Shown one piece after another: positions 1-9,061 of a stretch of DNA of 57,997 nucleotides. How positions within the stretch are numbered: position 1 is the stretch's first letter; each line of letters begins with the position of its first letter. The stretch covers positions 1 through 57,997 of the forward strand of contig JAGASR010000009.1 in assembly GCA_017621705.1 (NCBI GenBank), in the 5' to 3' direction. The position numbers and the translations under genes were made by a program. This stretch comes from Clostridia bacterium (lineage in GTDB: Bacteria > Bacillota > Clostridia > Oscillospirales > UBA644). The notes under the pieces are model-generated. The model saw only the letters and a list, made by a program, of their open reading frames with translations. It did not search any database and had not been told where the DNA came from.

Positions 1-920
1 GGAATAAGTTTTCTTGGAAGAAGATCGTCAAGAGCATTTGCGAAATTTTTATTGTTATATTTTTCGAAATCCGAAAGGATACGAGCATCAAGAGTTTTTT
101 CATCAAGGGCAGGCTTCAGATCAAGAGAAATTTTATCACCCTTTTTACAATGTGCACTCGACGAAAGAACGATCGGACCTGAAAGACCGCTTGATGTGAA
201 AACTAGTTCACCGAAATCGGAATAAATCTTCTTACCGTCACGCTTGACCGTCAATTCCGTATTTTTAAGAGATAAACCTTCAAGATCAGCACAAACTGCG
301 GATTCTTCAGCCTCAATCGGAACAAGGGACGGGCGTATTGCAGTTATAGTATGCCCGAGTTTGGATGCGACAGCATAACCGTCACCTGTTGAACCTGTCT
401 GCGGATAAGATTTGCCGCCCGTGGCAAGTATTACGGAAGAACATTCGATCTCTGTTCCGTCAGAAAGAACACAGCCGCAAACGTTTCCGTCTTCGACTTT
501 AATTTCTTTCAGTTCACCCTGCTGATATGTAATATTTCTTTTATCGCAATAACGTTTCAATACGGAAACGATATCATTTGAGCGGTCGCTTACGGGAAAA
601 ACTCTGTTTCCCCTCTCGGTTTTAAGCGAAACACCGGAGGATTCGAAAAAATACATTGTATCATACGGCATAAAAGAAGAAAACGCGGAATAGAGAAATC
701 TTCCGTTTGTTACAACGTTGCGCATAAGAGTGTCGAGATCACAATTATTTGTGACATTACATCTGCCTTTTCCGGTTATGAGCAATTTCTTTCCGGGATG
801 CGCATTTTTTTCGAGAAGCAAGATATTTATATTTTCTGCGGATTCAGCAAGAGTACCTGCTGCCATCATACCGGCTGCACCTGCACCTACGACAACACAG
901 TCCGTTTTTATTCGATTCAT
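1..920 (-). CDS. HI0933/BaiN-family flavoprotein, partial
   Basis: An NAD(P)/FAD-dependent oxidoreductase-like flavoprotein whose C-terminus lies beyond the left edge; about 306 residues are visible. Seen: an N-terminal dinucleotide-binding motif GAGAAG (residues 12-17), the acidic end of a Rossmann strand (LLLEKN), then the family hallmark TGKGRCNVTN, and later a second nucleotide-binding-type stretch ATGGKSYPQTGSTGDGY. These belong to the HI0933 (YhiN) family; BaiN members act on bile acids, but most are uncharacterised, so no substrate is claimed. The start is the ATG at 918-920. A GGAGGT lies about 14 bases upstream, farther than usual, but no better in-frame start is visible. It reads in the same direction as the methyltransferase downstream of nothing else here: that gene ends at 1056, so this one could be the second gene of the transcript. 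Confidence 0.85.
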   Translation of the reverse strand, partial: MNRIKTDCVVVGAGAAGMMAAGTLAESAENINILLLEKNAHPGKKLLITGKGRCNVTNNCDLDTLMRNVVTNGRFLYSAFSSFMPYDTMYFFESSGVSLKTERGNRVFPVSDRSNDIVSVLKRYCDKRNITYQQGELKEIKVEDGNVCGCVLSDGTEIECSSVILATGGKSYPQTGSTGDGYAVASKLGHTITAIRPSLVPIEAEESAVCADLEGLSLKNTELTVKRDGKKIYSDFGELVFTSSGLSGPIVLSSSAHCKKGDKISLDLKPALDEKTLDARILSDFEKYNNKNFANALDDLLPRKLI

Positions 921-1055
921 AATGATAAAACTGACCTCCGCGACAGGGAAAATATGATACCTAATAATTATTATATCAAGTTTTACAAAAAAATGCAAGT
1001 ACTTTTGTGCGTTCCAACAAATAAAATGATAAAATTTACAAAAAGTTTAAAAATA

Positions 1056-2216
1056 TCAGTCCTTGGGAAGAATTATACCGCTGTTTTCTTTCGGAGGTTT
1101 GGGACCGAGGAACTGATAGTACTGGCAGAGAAGTTGTCCATTATAAAGTTTTCTGCGCTTATCCGCGGTTTTTCCGAAAAGTTTTTCGAAAGACGGATGA
1201 GAGGTTATCAGATAAAAAGACCATGAATCAAGACGTTTATAAACTTTACCGAGATCGGAATACAAACGCTCTACCGCCCTCATTTCACCGATTCGTTCAC
1301 CGTAAGGCGGATTGGTAACCATAAAACCGTATTTTTCTTTTGAATAGAAATCAAGAACGTTCATCTGCTTGAATCCCGCAATATGACCTACTCCTGCTTC
1401 CTTTGCATGGTGAACGGCAAGTTCAACGGCTTTCGGGTCAAGGTCGCTACCGAATATCGTTCTCGGAACATCCTTGATTTCAGCTGCGCGTGCTTCGGCA
1501 CGGACGTCGTCCCAGATCTGAGAATCGAAATCTCTCCATGTTTCCGCAACGAAAGATCTGTTTACGCCCGGAGCCATATTTTTTGCTATCATTGCGGCTT
1601 CGATGGGAATTGTTCCCGAACCGCAAAGAGGATCGACAAGAATTCTGCCCCTTTTCCAATACGTCAAAAGAAGAAGCGCGCATGCCATTGTTTCTTTTAA
1701 AGGAGCTTCACCCACGATTCTTCTGTAGCCTCTTTTGTTAAGCCCCGGACCGGTAGTATCGACCGTAATTGTTACAATATCCTTTAAAAGAGCAACCTCT
1801 ATTTTATATTTGGGGCCTGTTTCTTCAAATACAGAAATTCTGTATTTCTCTTTCATTTTTTCAACAATCGCTTTTTTTGTTATCGACTGACAGTCGGGAA
1901 CGCTGAAAAGACCAGAGCGGACGGATCTGCCGATAACGTGCATTTCAGCATCGATAGGCATAAGATCACCCCAGGGAATGGCTTTGACTCCTTGGAAAAG
2001 TTCTTCAAAAGTTACAGCCTTGAATTCTGCCATTTTAATAAGAATACGGTCTGCGGTTCTCAAATGAATGTTGCATCTAGCAATATCGCGTTCATCACCT
2101 TTAAAAGTGATTCGTCCGTTTTCTACTTTAAGATCGGAAAACCCGAGGTTTTCGAGTTCGCGTGCGGTTATTGATTCAATACCGAAGGCGGTAGTTGCAA
2201 TAAGATCGAATGTCAT
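1056..2216 (-). CDS. THUMP-domain class I RNA methyltransferase (RlmL/YpsC-like)
   Basis: A predicted SAM-dependent guanine-N2 methyltransferase acting on 23S rRNA or tRNA in the cytoplasm. Seen: an N-terminal ferredoxin-like/THUMP region (about 1-155), the SAM-binding loop DPLCGSG (195-201), an acidic GSDLDP strand end (about 256-261) and the catalytic NPPYGER motif (302-308), as in the UPF0020/RlmK-L family. The length (386 aa) fits the single-domain Firmicutes YpsC type, not the fused E. coli RlmKL. The flavoprotein gene lies 135 bases downstream on the same strand and the hydrolase gene ends 28 bases upstream, so the three may be co-transcribed. The ribosome binding site (GAAAGAG) is weak. 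The exact target base cannot be told from sequence. Confidence 0.9.
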   Translation of the reverse strand: MTFDLIATTAFGIESITARELENLGFSDLKVENGRITFKGDERDIARCNIHLRTADRILIKMAEFKAVTFEELFQGVKAIPWGDLMPIDAEMHVIGRSVRSGLFSVPDCQSITKKAIVEKMKEKYRISVFEETGPKYKIEVALLKDIVTITVDTTGPGLNKRGYRRIVGEAPLKETMACALLLLTYWKRGRILVDPLCGSGTIPIEAAMIAKNMAPGVNRSFVAETWRDFDSQIWDDVRAEARAAEIKDVPRTIFGSDLDPKAVELAVHHAKEAGVGHIAGFKQMNVLDFYSKEKYGFMVTNPPYGERIGEMRAVERLYSDLGKVYKRLDSWSFYLITSHPSFEKLFGKTADKRRKLYNGQLLCQYYQFLGPKPPKENSGIILPKD

Positions 2217-2244
2217 ATTATTTTCTCTTTCAAATTATGTTATT

Positions 2245-3150
2245 TTATACTTTGATTTTATTAAAAAATTCATGTATTTTTTCGGTATAAAGCTCTGGAT
2301 CGACCTCAAAGCAGCAACCGTGGGAAGCATTTTCCGCAAGATAAAATTTCTTATAGCCGGTTGTTTTCGCATTATAGAGATCGATCGACATCTGGGGAAG
2401 AATAAAGATATCGCTGTCTCCGTGGATAAAGAACATGGGAATATTTTCGCATGAAGAAAGTGCGGCCACGGGTTTTATCTTTTTAAGATCTATTCCGTAT
2501 TTTTTCTTAATAATGAGTCGGGAAACAGTAAGCATCGGAAAAGGTTTTATTTTGTAATCGGCACGTACCCGTTCTTTAAGAAGAGCATAAAGATCTGAAA
2601 ATGCGCTGTCGGAAATTACGAAAGAAATATTATCGACTTTACCCGAACAAGCAAGAAGAATTGCCTGAGATGCACCAAAAGATTCCCCGAAAAGACCTAT
2701 CGGAATATTCGGGCCGAAGCAGTCCTTTATCCATCTGAAAACAGATAGTGAATCTTCAATATCGACCGAAACAAGTCCGAGATGATCTCCTCCGCTTTTA
2801 CCGCAATAACGAGCATCGGGAATAACAACGGAAAAACCACGGTCAAGAAAGATTCGCGCATACTTTCTCATAGATTCAGCACATGAGTTGTATCCATGAA
2901 ATAACATGACAACCTTTTCGGGCGGAAGTCCGCTGTCGTTTACGGGAATATATAAAAAAGATATATTTGTTCCGTCCGAAGAACTGACCGTAAAGCGATT
3001 TTCGTTCGGAAAACTTTTAATATCAAAAGCGGACGGAAGAGGATCCGATTTTTTAGGACGTATGATAGTACCGACAAGTATCTTCTGACCTATCGCAAGC
3101 ATAAAAACAATGAAAAGAATTATCGCAATCACGAGAATAACAAATTCCAT
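2245..3150 (-). CDS. membrane-anchored alpha/beta hydrolase
   Basis: A predicted serine hydrolase of the alpha/beta fold, probably held on the membrane by an N-terminal helix (about residues 2-25) with the catalytic domain following. Seen: an oxyanion-type loop FHGYNS (about 84-89), the nucleophile elbow GESFGA (Ser157), an acidic loop HGDSD (Asp247) and a C-terminal NASH (His277), giving a complete Ser-Asp-His set in the right order. It resembles the YqkD/BD-FAE group of small peptidase- or esterase-like proteins; substrate unknown. The ribosome binding site is a strong AGGAGG just upstream of the ATG. It sits upstream of the RNA methyltransferase on the same strand and is divergent from the glycogen operon. 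Confidence 0.85.
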   Translation of the reverse strand: MEFVILVIAIILFIVFMLAIGQKILVGTIIRPKKSDPLPSAFDIKSFPNENRFTVSSSDGTNISFLYIPVNDSGLPPEKVVMLFHGYNSCAESMRKYARIFLDRGFSVVIPDARYCGKSGGDHLGLVSVDIEDSLSVFRWIKDCFGPNIPIGLFGESFGASQAILLACSGKVDNISFVISDSAFSDLYALLKERVRADYKIKPFPMLTVSRLIIKKKYGIDLKKIKPVAALSSCENIPMFFIHGDSDIFILPQMSIDLYNAKTTGYKKFYLAENASHGCCFEVDPELYTEKIHEFFNKIKV

Positions 3151-3272
3151 TTCCGTCCTCCTTTAATCGAAGTTATACTTCACATTATATATTTTAGCAC
3201 AATCTCACAATAATTTCAACTATTTTACGTGATTTTTTTTTTAAATTTACGATTTTTTTTCTTAAAATATGA

Positions 3273-3301
3273 TTGCAAAAATTTCATTTATATGATATAA
3301 T
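3273..3301 (+). promoter_or_regulatory. promoter of the glycogen operon
   Basis: TTGCAA at 3273-3278 and TATAAT at 3296-3301 are separated by exactly 17 bases. They lie about 55 bases upstream of the glgB-like ATG (3356), which has an AGGAGG ribosome binding site at 3342-3347. This is the only good sigma-A type promoter seen for the six-gene operon. Confidence 0.75.
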
Positions 3302-3355
3302 ATATGAAAGGAACTATTTTCCGTTAAAGATTCAGTCGCCGAGGAGGCTACTTCC

Positions 3356-5224
3356 ATGCCGCAAAATGAAATGCCCGAAATGAAATATCATCATATAGGT
3401 GCGCATCTTCGTGCATACGATTACTACGGAGCGCATAGAATTGAGAATGAATGTATTTTCCGTGTCTGGGCGCCTCATGCAGATGAAGTATATATTGAAG
3501 GTGATTTCAATATCTGGAAGGAAAAGGATCCTTCATTCAGAATGAATAAAATAAACGATTACGGAGATTTTGAACTTAAAGTTCCCCTGAAAAAGGAGTA
3601 CTCCGAGTATCGATACAGAATTTATACAAAGAACGGAGTTTACGAAAAAGTAGATCCATTCGCATTCCGTTTAAAGGAAAGAAAAAAATATTGCTCTGAA
3701 ATCTATGATTTAGATAAATACGTATGGCACGATCAGAATTGGATCGATTACAGAAAAAAAGTAAATCCGATAACTTCCCCTATCAATATTTATGAAATCC
3801 ATCTCGGTTCATGGAAAAAAGCAGAAGACGGATCTTTTATAAATTATCGGGATATTGCGGAAGAACTTGTCAGATACGTAAAAGATATGGGATATACACA
3901 TATCGAACTTATGCCTGTCATGGAAACTTCCAATTATGATTCGATGGGCTATGAAACAACCGGATATTATGCGCCTTCTTCGAGATACGGATCCCCCGAC
4001 GATCTTATGTTTTTTATTGATTACTGTCATACCCACGGAATAGGTGTTATTATAGACTGGATGGCTGCAGGTATTCCGAAAGACAGCCACGGTCTATATA
4101 AATTTGACGGAGAATATTGTTATGAATACGGGGATGATCAGAAGAGGACTCGTTCTGACAATAGAACCTGTAATTTCGATTTTAATAAATCCGAAGTTCG
4201 GACTTTCTTGATGTCAAACGCTTTTTTCTGGATTGAAAAATATCATATCGACGGTATTCGTGTTAACTCCGTTTCTTCTATGATATATCTCGATTACGAA
4301 AAGAAAAACGGTGAGTGGACAGAAAACGAATACGGCGGTCGAGAAAACATCGAAGCTATTCATTTTTTAAGTGATCTTAACATTGCTATTAAAGTAGGAC
4401 ACCCCGATGTATTTACTGCTGCTGATGAAAACAGCGCATGGCCTATGGTAACAAGGTCCTCGGAAATCGGCGGACTTGGATTCACATTCAAGTGGAATAT
4501 GGGTTGGGTGTCTGATACGATGGAATATGCAAAAGTCGATCCGATATTCCGTAAGAACTATCATAAGAATGTTACCTTCCCTTTCACATATGCATTTTGT
4601 GAAAATTATATTTTACCGATCGGTCACAGCGAAACCGTTCATGATAAAATGAGTTTTTTCGAAAAAATGCCGGGAGACTACAGAAATAAAATCGCAAATA
4701 TAAGAACATTCCTCGGATACATGATTGCAAGTCCCGGTAAGAAGCTTTTATTTATGGGCAATGAATTCGGACAATTAAGCGAATGGGACATCGATAATCA
4801 GTTAGATTGGTCTCTGCTAGACAATCATGAACACAGAGCTCTTAAAAATTATGTTAAAGAGCTGAATCTGTTTTATCTTGATCATCCCGCGCTTTGGCAA
4901 AGGGATAATAAAAACGATAGTTTCCGCTGGATATCCAGCGAAGATAGTGATCAGAATATCATAGCATTTATGAGATGCGGAACAGAAGAAAAACTCATCT
5001 TCCTTGTGAATTTTGCTCCCGTAACAAGATATGATTACAAGATCGGTGTACCGTTCAAATGCGAATATGAAGAGATATTTTCCTCGGATGCGGTTCATTT
5101 TGCAGGTACGGGAGTTAAAAACGGAAAACGTGAGACATATCCGTTCAAACTGCATGGTTTCAATCAACAGATCTGTTTGACTGTCCCCCCGATGTCAATG
5201 ATCTGCTTAAAAGCAAAATGTTAG
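3356..5224 (+). CDS. glgB: glgB-like GH13_8/9 protein, predicted catalytically inactive
   Basis: It has the architecture and length (622 aa) of 1,4-alpha-glucan branching enzyme: CBM48-like N-terminus (about 10-110, FRVWAPHADEVYIEGDFN), the GH13 barrel and a C-terminal beta domain. Alignment from memory to E. coli GlgB is clear throughout (for example GEW..NEYGGRENIEAI and PGKKLLFMGNEFGQ). However, the GH13 catalytic Asp nucleophile, in a motif normally reading RVDAV, is Asn304 here (GIRVNSV). The transition-state Asp, normally HDE, is Ser425 (GHSET). The region I His of the usual GHF is also gone (DWMAAGIP). Only the acid/base Glu358 (ADENS) remains. Hydrolysis or branching through a covalent intermediate should therefore be impossible. 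It is the first gene of the glycogen operon, so a structural, glycogen-binding or regulatory role is inferred. The reading frame is intact and the fold residues are conserved, which argues against a decaying pseudogene. Confidence 0.88.
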   Translation: MPQNEMPEMKYHHIGAHLRAYDYYGAHRIENECIFRVWAPHADEVYIEGDFNIWKEKDPSFRMNKINDYGDFELKVPLKKEYSEYRYRIYTKNGVYEKVDPFAFRLKERKKYCSEIYDLDKYVWHDQNWIDYRKKVNPITSPINIYEIHLGSWKKAEDGSFINYRDIAEELVRYVKDMGYTHIELMPVMETSNYDSMGYETTGYYAPSSRYGSPDDLMFFIDYCHTHGIGVIIDWMAAGIPKDSHGLYKFDGEYCYEYGDDQKRTRSDNRTCNFDFNKSEVRTFLMSNAFFWIEKYHIDGIRVNSVSSMIYLDYEKKNGEWTENEYGGRENIEAIHFLSDLNIAIKVGHPDVFTAADENSAWPMVTRSSEIGGLGFTFKWNMGWVSDTMEYAKVDPIFRKNYHKNVTFPFTYAFCENYILPIGHSETVHDKMSFFEKMPGDYRNKIANIRTFLGYMIASPGKKLLFMGNEFGQLSEWDIDNQLDWSLLDNHEHRALKNYVKELNLFYLDHPALWQRDNKNDSFRWISSEDSDQNIIAFMRCGTEEKLIFLVNFAPVTRYDYKIGVPFKCEYEEIFSSDAVHFAGTGVKNGKRETYPFKLHGFNQQICLTVPPMSMICLKAKC

Positions 5225-5273
5225 TATTCCCCTATTTAGGGTTTGTATAAAATAATTTAAGGAGTGCATTTTC

Positions 5274-6476
5274 ATGATCAGAAAAAACAGGTGTATCGCA
5301 ATGCTCCTCGCAGGCGGACAAGGTAGCCGTCTGCACGTTCTGACAAAAAACATTGCAAAACCGGCCGTACCGTTCGGTGCGAAGTACAGAATTATAGACT
5401 TTACTTTGTCTAACTGTATCAACTCTAACATCAACGTCGTCGGTGTTCCCACCCAGTATCAGCCTCTGGTACTTAACCGTTATATCAGAAACGGCCTTCC
5501 CTGGGACCTTGACAGACTTTACGGCGGTGTTTATATTCTGCCCCCCTATCAGCAGAGTAACGGCACTGATTGGTATAAAGGAACAGCAAACGCGATCTAT
5601 CAGAATATCAGATTTATCGAACAGTACGATCCTGATTACGTTCTTATTCTTTCCGGTGACCATATCTACTCGATGGACTATTCAAAGATGATTGAATACC
5701 ATGAAGAAAAAGGCGCTGATGCGACAATCGCGGTAATCAAAGTTCCCATTGAAGAAGCCTCCAGATTCGGTATCATGAATACCAACGAAGAAGGCAAGAT
5801 CGTAAGCTTCGAAGAAAAACCCAAGGTTCCCAAGAACAACGAAGCGTCCATGGGTATATATGTCTTCTCTTGGAAAAAACTCAGAAAATATCTTGTTGAG
5901 GACGAAGCTGATCCCAACTCTTCCAACGACTTCGGTAAAAACATTATTCCCAAGATGCTTGCTGACGGCGAAAAGATGTATGCTTTCCCGTTCTCCGGTT
6001 ATTGGAAGGACGTTGGAACTATCGACAGCCTCTGGGAAGCAAACATGGACCTTCTCAACGAAGAGACCAGCGGCATAATCAACGATCCCAACTGGAAGAT
6101 CTATGCAAGAAACCCTGTATGTCCTCCTCAGTATATCGGCGATAAAGCTTCCATTAAAGATTCTATCGTTTCCGAAGGTTGCGATATCAACGGTGAGATT
6201 GATCATTCTGTTGTCTTCTATAAAGTTACTGTTGAAGAAGATGTTTATATTAAAGACTCTATCATCATGCAGGATGCAGTCATTAAGAAGGGCGCAAGAA
6301 TCATAAATGCAATTGTCGGTGACCATACCGTTATCGGCGAAAACGCTGTTATTGGCGGAGAAGCTACCGAAGAAGGCAGAAAGATTTCCGTTATCGGCGG
6401 CGGTGCCGTTATAGCAGATAACGAAGTGGTTGCTCCCGGAGAAATGATCGACCGCTCCGATGAACCCATTATATAA
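5274..6476 (+). CDS. glgC: glucose-1-phosphate adenylyltransferase, catalytic subunit
   Basis: Makes ADP-glucose from glucose-1-phosphate and ATP, the committed step of bacterial glycogen synthesis. Seen: the nucleotide-binding signature [10 protein letters not shown] (about 11-20), [14 protein letters not shown], the SGDHIY metal-binding segment (about 126-131), the sugar-phosphate pocket FEEKPK, and a C-terminal left-handed beta-helix of hexapeptide repeats (about 290-385). The 400-residue length is normal. The ribosome binding site is AAGGAG before ATG 5274. It starts 50 bases after the glgB-like gene and is followed 17 bases later by glgD, the usual clostridial arrangement in which GlgC and GlgD form a hetero-oligomer. 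Confidence 0.96.
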   Translation: MIRKNRCIAMLLAGGQGSRLHVLTKNIAKPAVPFGAKYRIIDFTLSNCINSNINVVGVPTQYQPLVLNRYIRNGLPWDLDRLYGGVYILPPYQQSNGTDWYKGTANAIYQNIRFIEQYDPDYVLILSGDHIYSMDYSKMIEYHEEKGADATIAVIKVPIEEASRFGIMNTNEEGKIVSFEEKPKVPKNNEASMGIYVFSWKKLRKYLVEDEADPNSSNDFGKNIIPKMLADGEKMYAFPFSGYWKDVGTIDSLWEANMDLLNEETSGIINDPNWKIYARNPVCPPQYIGDKASIKDSIVSEGCDINGEIDHSVVFYKVTVEEDVYIKDSIIMQDAVIKKGARIINAIVGDHTVIGENAVIGGEATEEGRKISVIGGGAVIADNEVVAPGEMIDRSDEPII

Positions 6477-6493
6477 GAAAGGACTTGATAGAT

Positions 6494-7606
6494 ATGACAG
6501 CTGTTGGTATTATTTTTTCCGAAATACACGATCATAACCTCCCCGAAATCACAAAGAAGAGAACCCTCGGTTCTGTTCCTTTCGGTGGACGTTACAGACT
6601 CATAGACTTCGTTCTTTCGAATATGGTAAATTCCGGTATCACCTCCGTAGGTGTTATCGCAAGAAATAATTATCATTCCCTTATGAGCCACCTCGGCTCC
6701 GGTAAGGAATGGGATCTTTCGAGAAAATTCGGCGGTCTTACAGTATTCCCTCCGTACAGCCTTTCAAGCGGCGCAGGTCTTTATTCGGGCCGTCTTGACG
6801 CTATGAAGAGCATTCTTTCCACCCTCGAAAAAGTTTCCGATGATTATGTTGTTCTCGCAGACTGCGACACTGTCTGCAATATGGACTACACCGATATCAT
6901 CAAATATCATGCAGATAAAGATGCAGATATTACTGTTATCTATCAGCGTAAACAGGTTGCTGACAAGAGGCTCAACAGCACTATTTACGAGATCGGTGAA
7001 GACGGCAGAGTAAACTCCGCATTTGTCGGTATTGCTCCCGACCGCGAAGATAACGTTTCTCTCGGTATGTGGATCGTAAACAGAAATCTCCTCATCACTC
7101 TCATCAGAGAAGCTATTGCAGTAGGTCGTCTCAGTTTCGAAAAAGACATTATCGCAAAACGCGCAGGTTCCCTCAAGATCTACGGTTACAATTTTGAAGG
7201 CTATGCTGTTAAGATCGACTCTAACAGTTCTCTTTTCCAGGCTAATATGGATCTTCTTGACTCTTCGATCAGAAATGAAATTTTCAAGAAAAACAATCCG
7301 ATCTATACAAGAGTCAGAGACGAAGCTCCTACCCGTTACGCTTCCGATGTTACCGTTAAAAACTCTCTTATCGCAAACGGTTCCGTTGTTCTCGGCGATG
7401 TTGAAAACAGCGTAATTTCCAGAGGCGTTCATATCGGTAAAGGTGCAAAGGTTAAGAACTGCGTAATTATGCAGGGCGCAGTTATAGGTGATAATGCGAA
7501 TATAAGCTACGCTATTATCGATAAACACTGTGTTATCAAAGATGGCAGAGTTCTTTCCGGACATGAGACCTATCCGTTCGTTCTCGCTAAAGACACGATT
7601 GTATAA
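6494..7606 (+). CDS. glgD: glucose-1-phosphate adenylyltransferase subunit GlgD
   Basis: The second, GlgC-related subunit of Firmicutes ADP-glucose pyrophosphorylase, generally regarded as a modulating subunit because it lacks the full catalytic loop. That is seen here: the GGxGxRL loop of GlgC is replaced by IIFSEIHDHNL, while SVPFGGRYRLIDF, LADCDTV and the C-terminal hexapeptide repeats (about 280-350) are kept. I place the start at ATG 6494 because GAAAGGA (about 6477-6483) is 10 bases upstream; the in-frame TTG at 6485 would sit directly on the ribosome binding site. The protein is then 370 aa and begins like other GlgD proteins. Confidence 0.93.
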   Translation: MTAVGIIFSEIHDHNLPEITKKRTLGSVPFGGRYRLIDFVLSNMVNSGITSVGVIARNNYHSLMSHLGSGKEWDLSRKFGGLTVFPPYSLSSGAGLYSGRLDAMKSILSTLEKVSDDYVVLADCDTVCNMDYTDIIKYHADKDADITVIYQRKQVADKRLNSTIYEIGEDGRVNSAFVGIAPDREDNVSLGMWIVNRNLLITLIREAIAVGRLSFEKDIIAKRAGSLKIYGYNFEGYAVKIDSNSSLFQANMDLLDSSIRNEIFKKNNPIYTRVRDEAPTRYASDVTVKNSLIANGSVVLGDVENSVISRGVHIGKGAKVKNCVIMQGAVIGDNANISYAIIDKHCVIKDGRVLSGHETYPFVLAKDTIV

Positions 7607-7624
7607 TTTATAAGGAGGATAATA

Positions 7625-9028
7625 ATGAAGATACTTTTTGCGGCAGGAGAATGCTTTCCCTATGTAGGAACAGGCGGACTCGGTGACGTTATAGGCGCTC
7701 TTCCCAAAGCTCTCAAAAAACTCAGCACAAAAAACGATGTCAGAGTTGTTTTACCTCTTTATGCAGATATCTCCCAGGATCTTAAAGATCAGATGGCTTT
7801 TGTTAAGAGCATCAATGTCAGACTTTCCTGGAGAAATCAGTACTGCGGTATCTATTTTGTAGAAGCTGACGGTATCAAGTATTACTTTATCGATAATGAA
7901 TTCTATTTCAAGAGAAAAGGTATTTACGGTCACTTTGACGATGCTGAACGTTTTGCGTTTTTCTGCAAATCTGTTTTTGATATTCTTCCGCATATCGACT
8001 TTGTTCCCGACGTAATCCATGCCCATGACTGGCATACCGCGCTCGTTCCCATTTACGCTTCTCTTTATTACAAGAAGAATCCCGAATATTCGAATATTAA
8101 AACCATCTTTACCATTCACAATATTCAGTATCAGGGCGTATTCGGCAAAGAGATCGCAGGTGATATCTTTGATATCGGTTACGAAGATCTTCACAAGGTT
8201 GAATATGACGGTGCTATCAACCTCATGAAAGGTGCTATTGAACTTGCGGACGCAGTAAACACCGTAAGCCAAACCTATGCTGAGGAGATCAAAACCCCGT
8301 ATTACGCTCACGGTCTTGAAGGTATTATTAACGAAAGAAGCTTCAAGATTTGTGGTATTCTTAACGGTATCGATATCGAAAGATACAACCCCAGAACAGA
8401 TAAAAATATTGTTAAACACTATACAGCAAAGAATCCCGAAGGCAAAAAAGTTAACAAAGAAGCGATTCAGGCAGAATTCGGTCTTCCGACCGATCCCTCT
8501 GTTCCCGTTATCGGTATTATAACCCGCCTTGTTGAGCACAAAGGTATTGACCTTGTTGCATGTATTCTCAAGGAACTTCTCGAAAAGAAAGTACAGGTTA
8601 TCGTTCTCGGTAAAGGCGACAGACAGTATGAAGATTTCTTCTGCGCACTCGCTGCTCATTTCCCCGAAAAACTTTCTGTTAAGATCATGTATGATACTGC
8701 TCTTGCATCCCGTATTTATGCAGGTGCTGACATGATCCTTATGCCCTCCAAGACAGAGCCCTGCGGCCTTGTTCAGATGGTTGCATGCAGATACGGTACC
8801 CTCCCCATCGTCAGAGCTACCGGCGGTCTGAAAGACAGTATCAATGACGGTGAAAACGGCTTTGTATTTGATGATTACAATGCTCATCTTATGCTCCATA
8901 CGATAAATCGCGCTATTGAAGCATTTAATGACGAAGAAAAATGGAAAACTCTCGTTGAAAATGCTATGACATCCGACTTTACATGGAAAGCATCTGCGAA
9001 AAAATATTTCGAACTTTACAAAAACTAA
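7625..9028 (+). CDS. glgA: glycogen synthase (ADP-glucose, GT5)
   Basis: Transfers glucose from ADP-glucose to the non-reducing end of alpha-1,4-glucan. GT-B fold of family GT5, 467 aa, normal length. Seen: the N-terminal GGLGDVIGALPKAL segment (about 19-32), HAHDWHTAL (about 136-144), INTVS-type and NGID segments, and the C-terminal nucleotide-sugar site SKTEPCGL (about 377-384) followed by YGTLPIVRATGGL. The residue before TGGL, Lys in E. coli GlgA (KTGGL), is Gly here (GTGGL); the rest of the active site looks intact. Strong ribosome binding site (AAGGAGG). Lies 18 bases after glgD and before glgP. Confidence 0.95.
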   Translation: MKILFAAGECFPYVGTGGLGDVIGALPKALKKLSTKNDVRVVLPLYADISQDLKDQMAFVKSINVRLSWRNQYCGIYFVEADGIKYYFIDNEFYFKRKGIYGHFDDAERFAFFCKSVFDILPHIDFVPDVIHAHDWHTALVPIYASLYYKKNPEYSNIKTIFTIHNIQYQGVFGKEIAGDIFDIGYEDLHKVEYDGAINLMKGAIELADAVNTVSQTYAEEIKTPYYAHGLEGIINERSFKICGILNGIDIERYNPRTDKNIVKHYTAKNPEGKKVNKEAIQAEFGLPTDPSVPVIGIITRLVEHKGIDLVACILKELLEKKVQVIVLGKGDRQYEDFFCALAAHFPEKLSVKIMYDTALASRIYAGADMILMPSKTEPCGLVQMVACRYGTLPIVRATGGLKDSINDGENGFVFDDYNAHLMLHTINRAIEAFNDEEKWKTLVENAMTSDFTWKASAKKYFELYKN

Positions 9029-9061
9029 CTAAACTATAAAAAGAACTAAGGAAAACCACCA

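Noticed and set aside
7751..8899. 382-codon open frame on the minus strand
   Set aside because: Entirely antisense to glgA, whose motifs and operon position are clear; the antisense translation has no recognisable domain or ribosome binding site.
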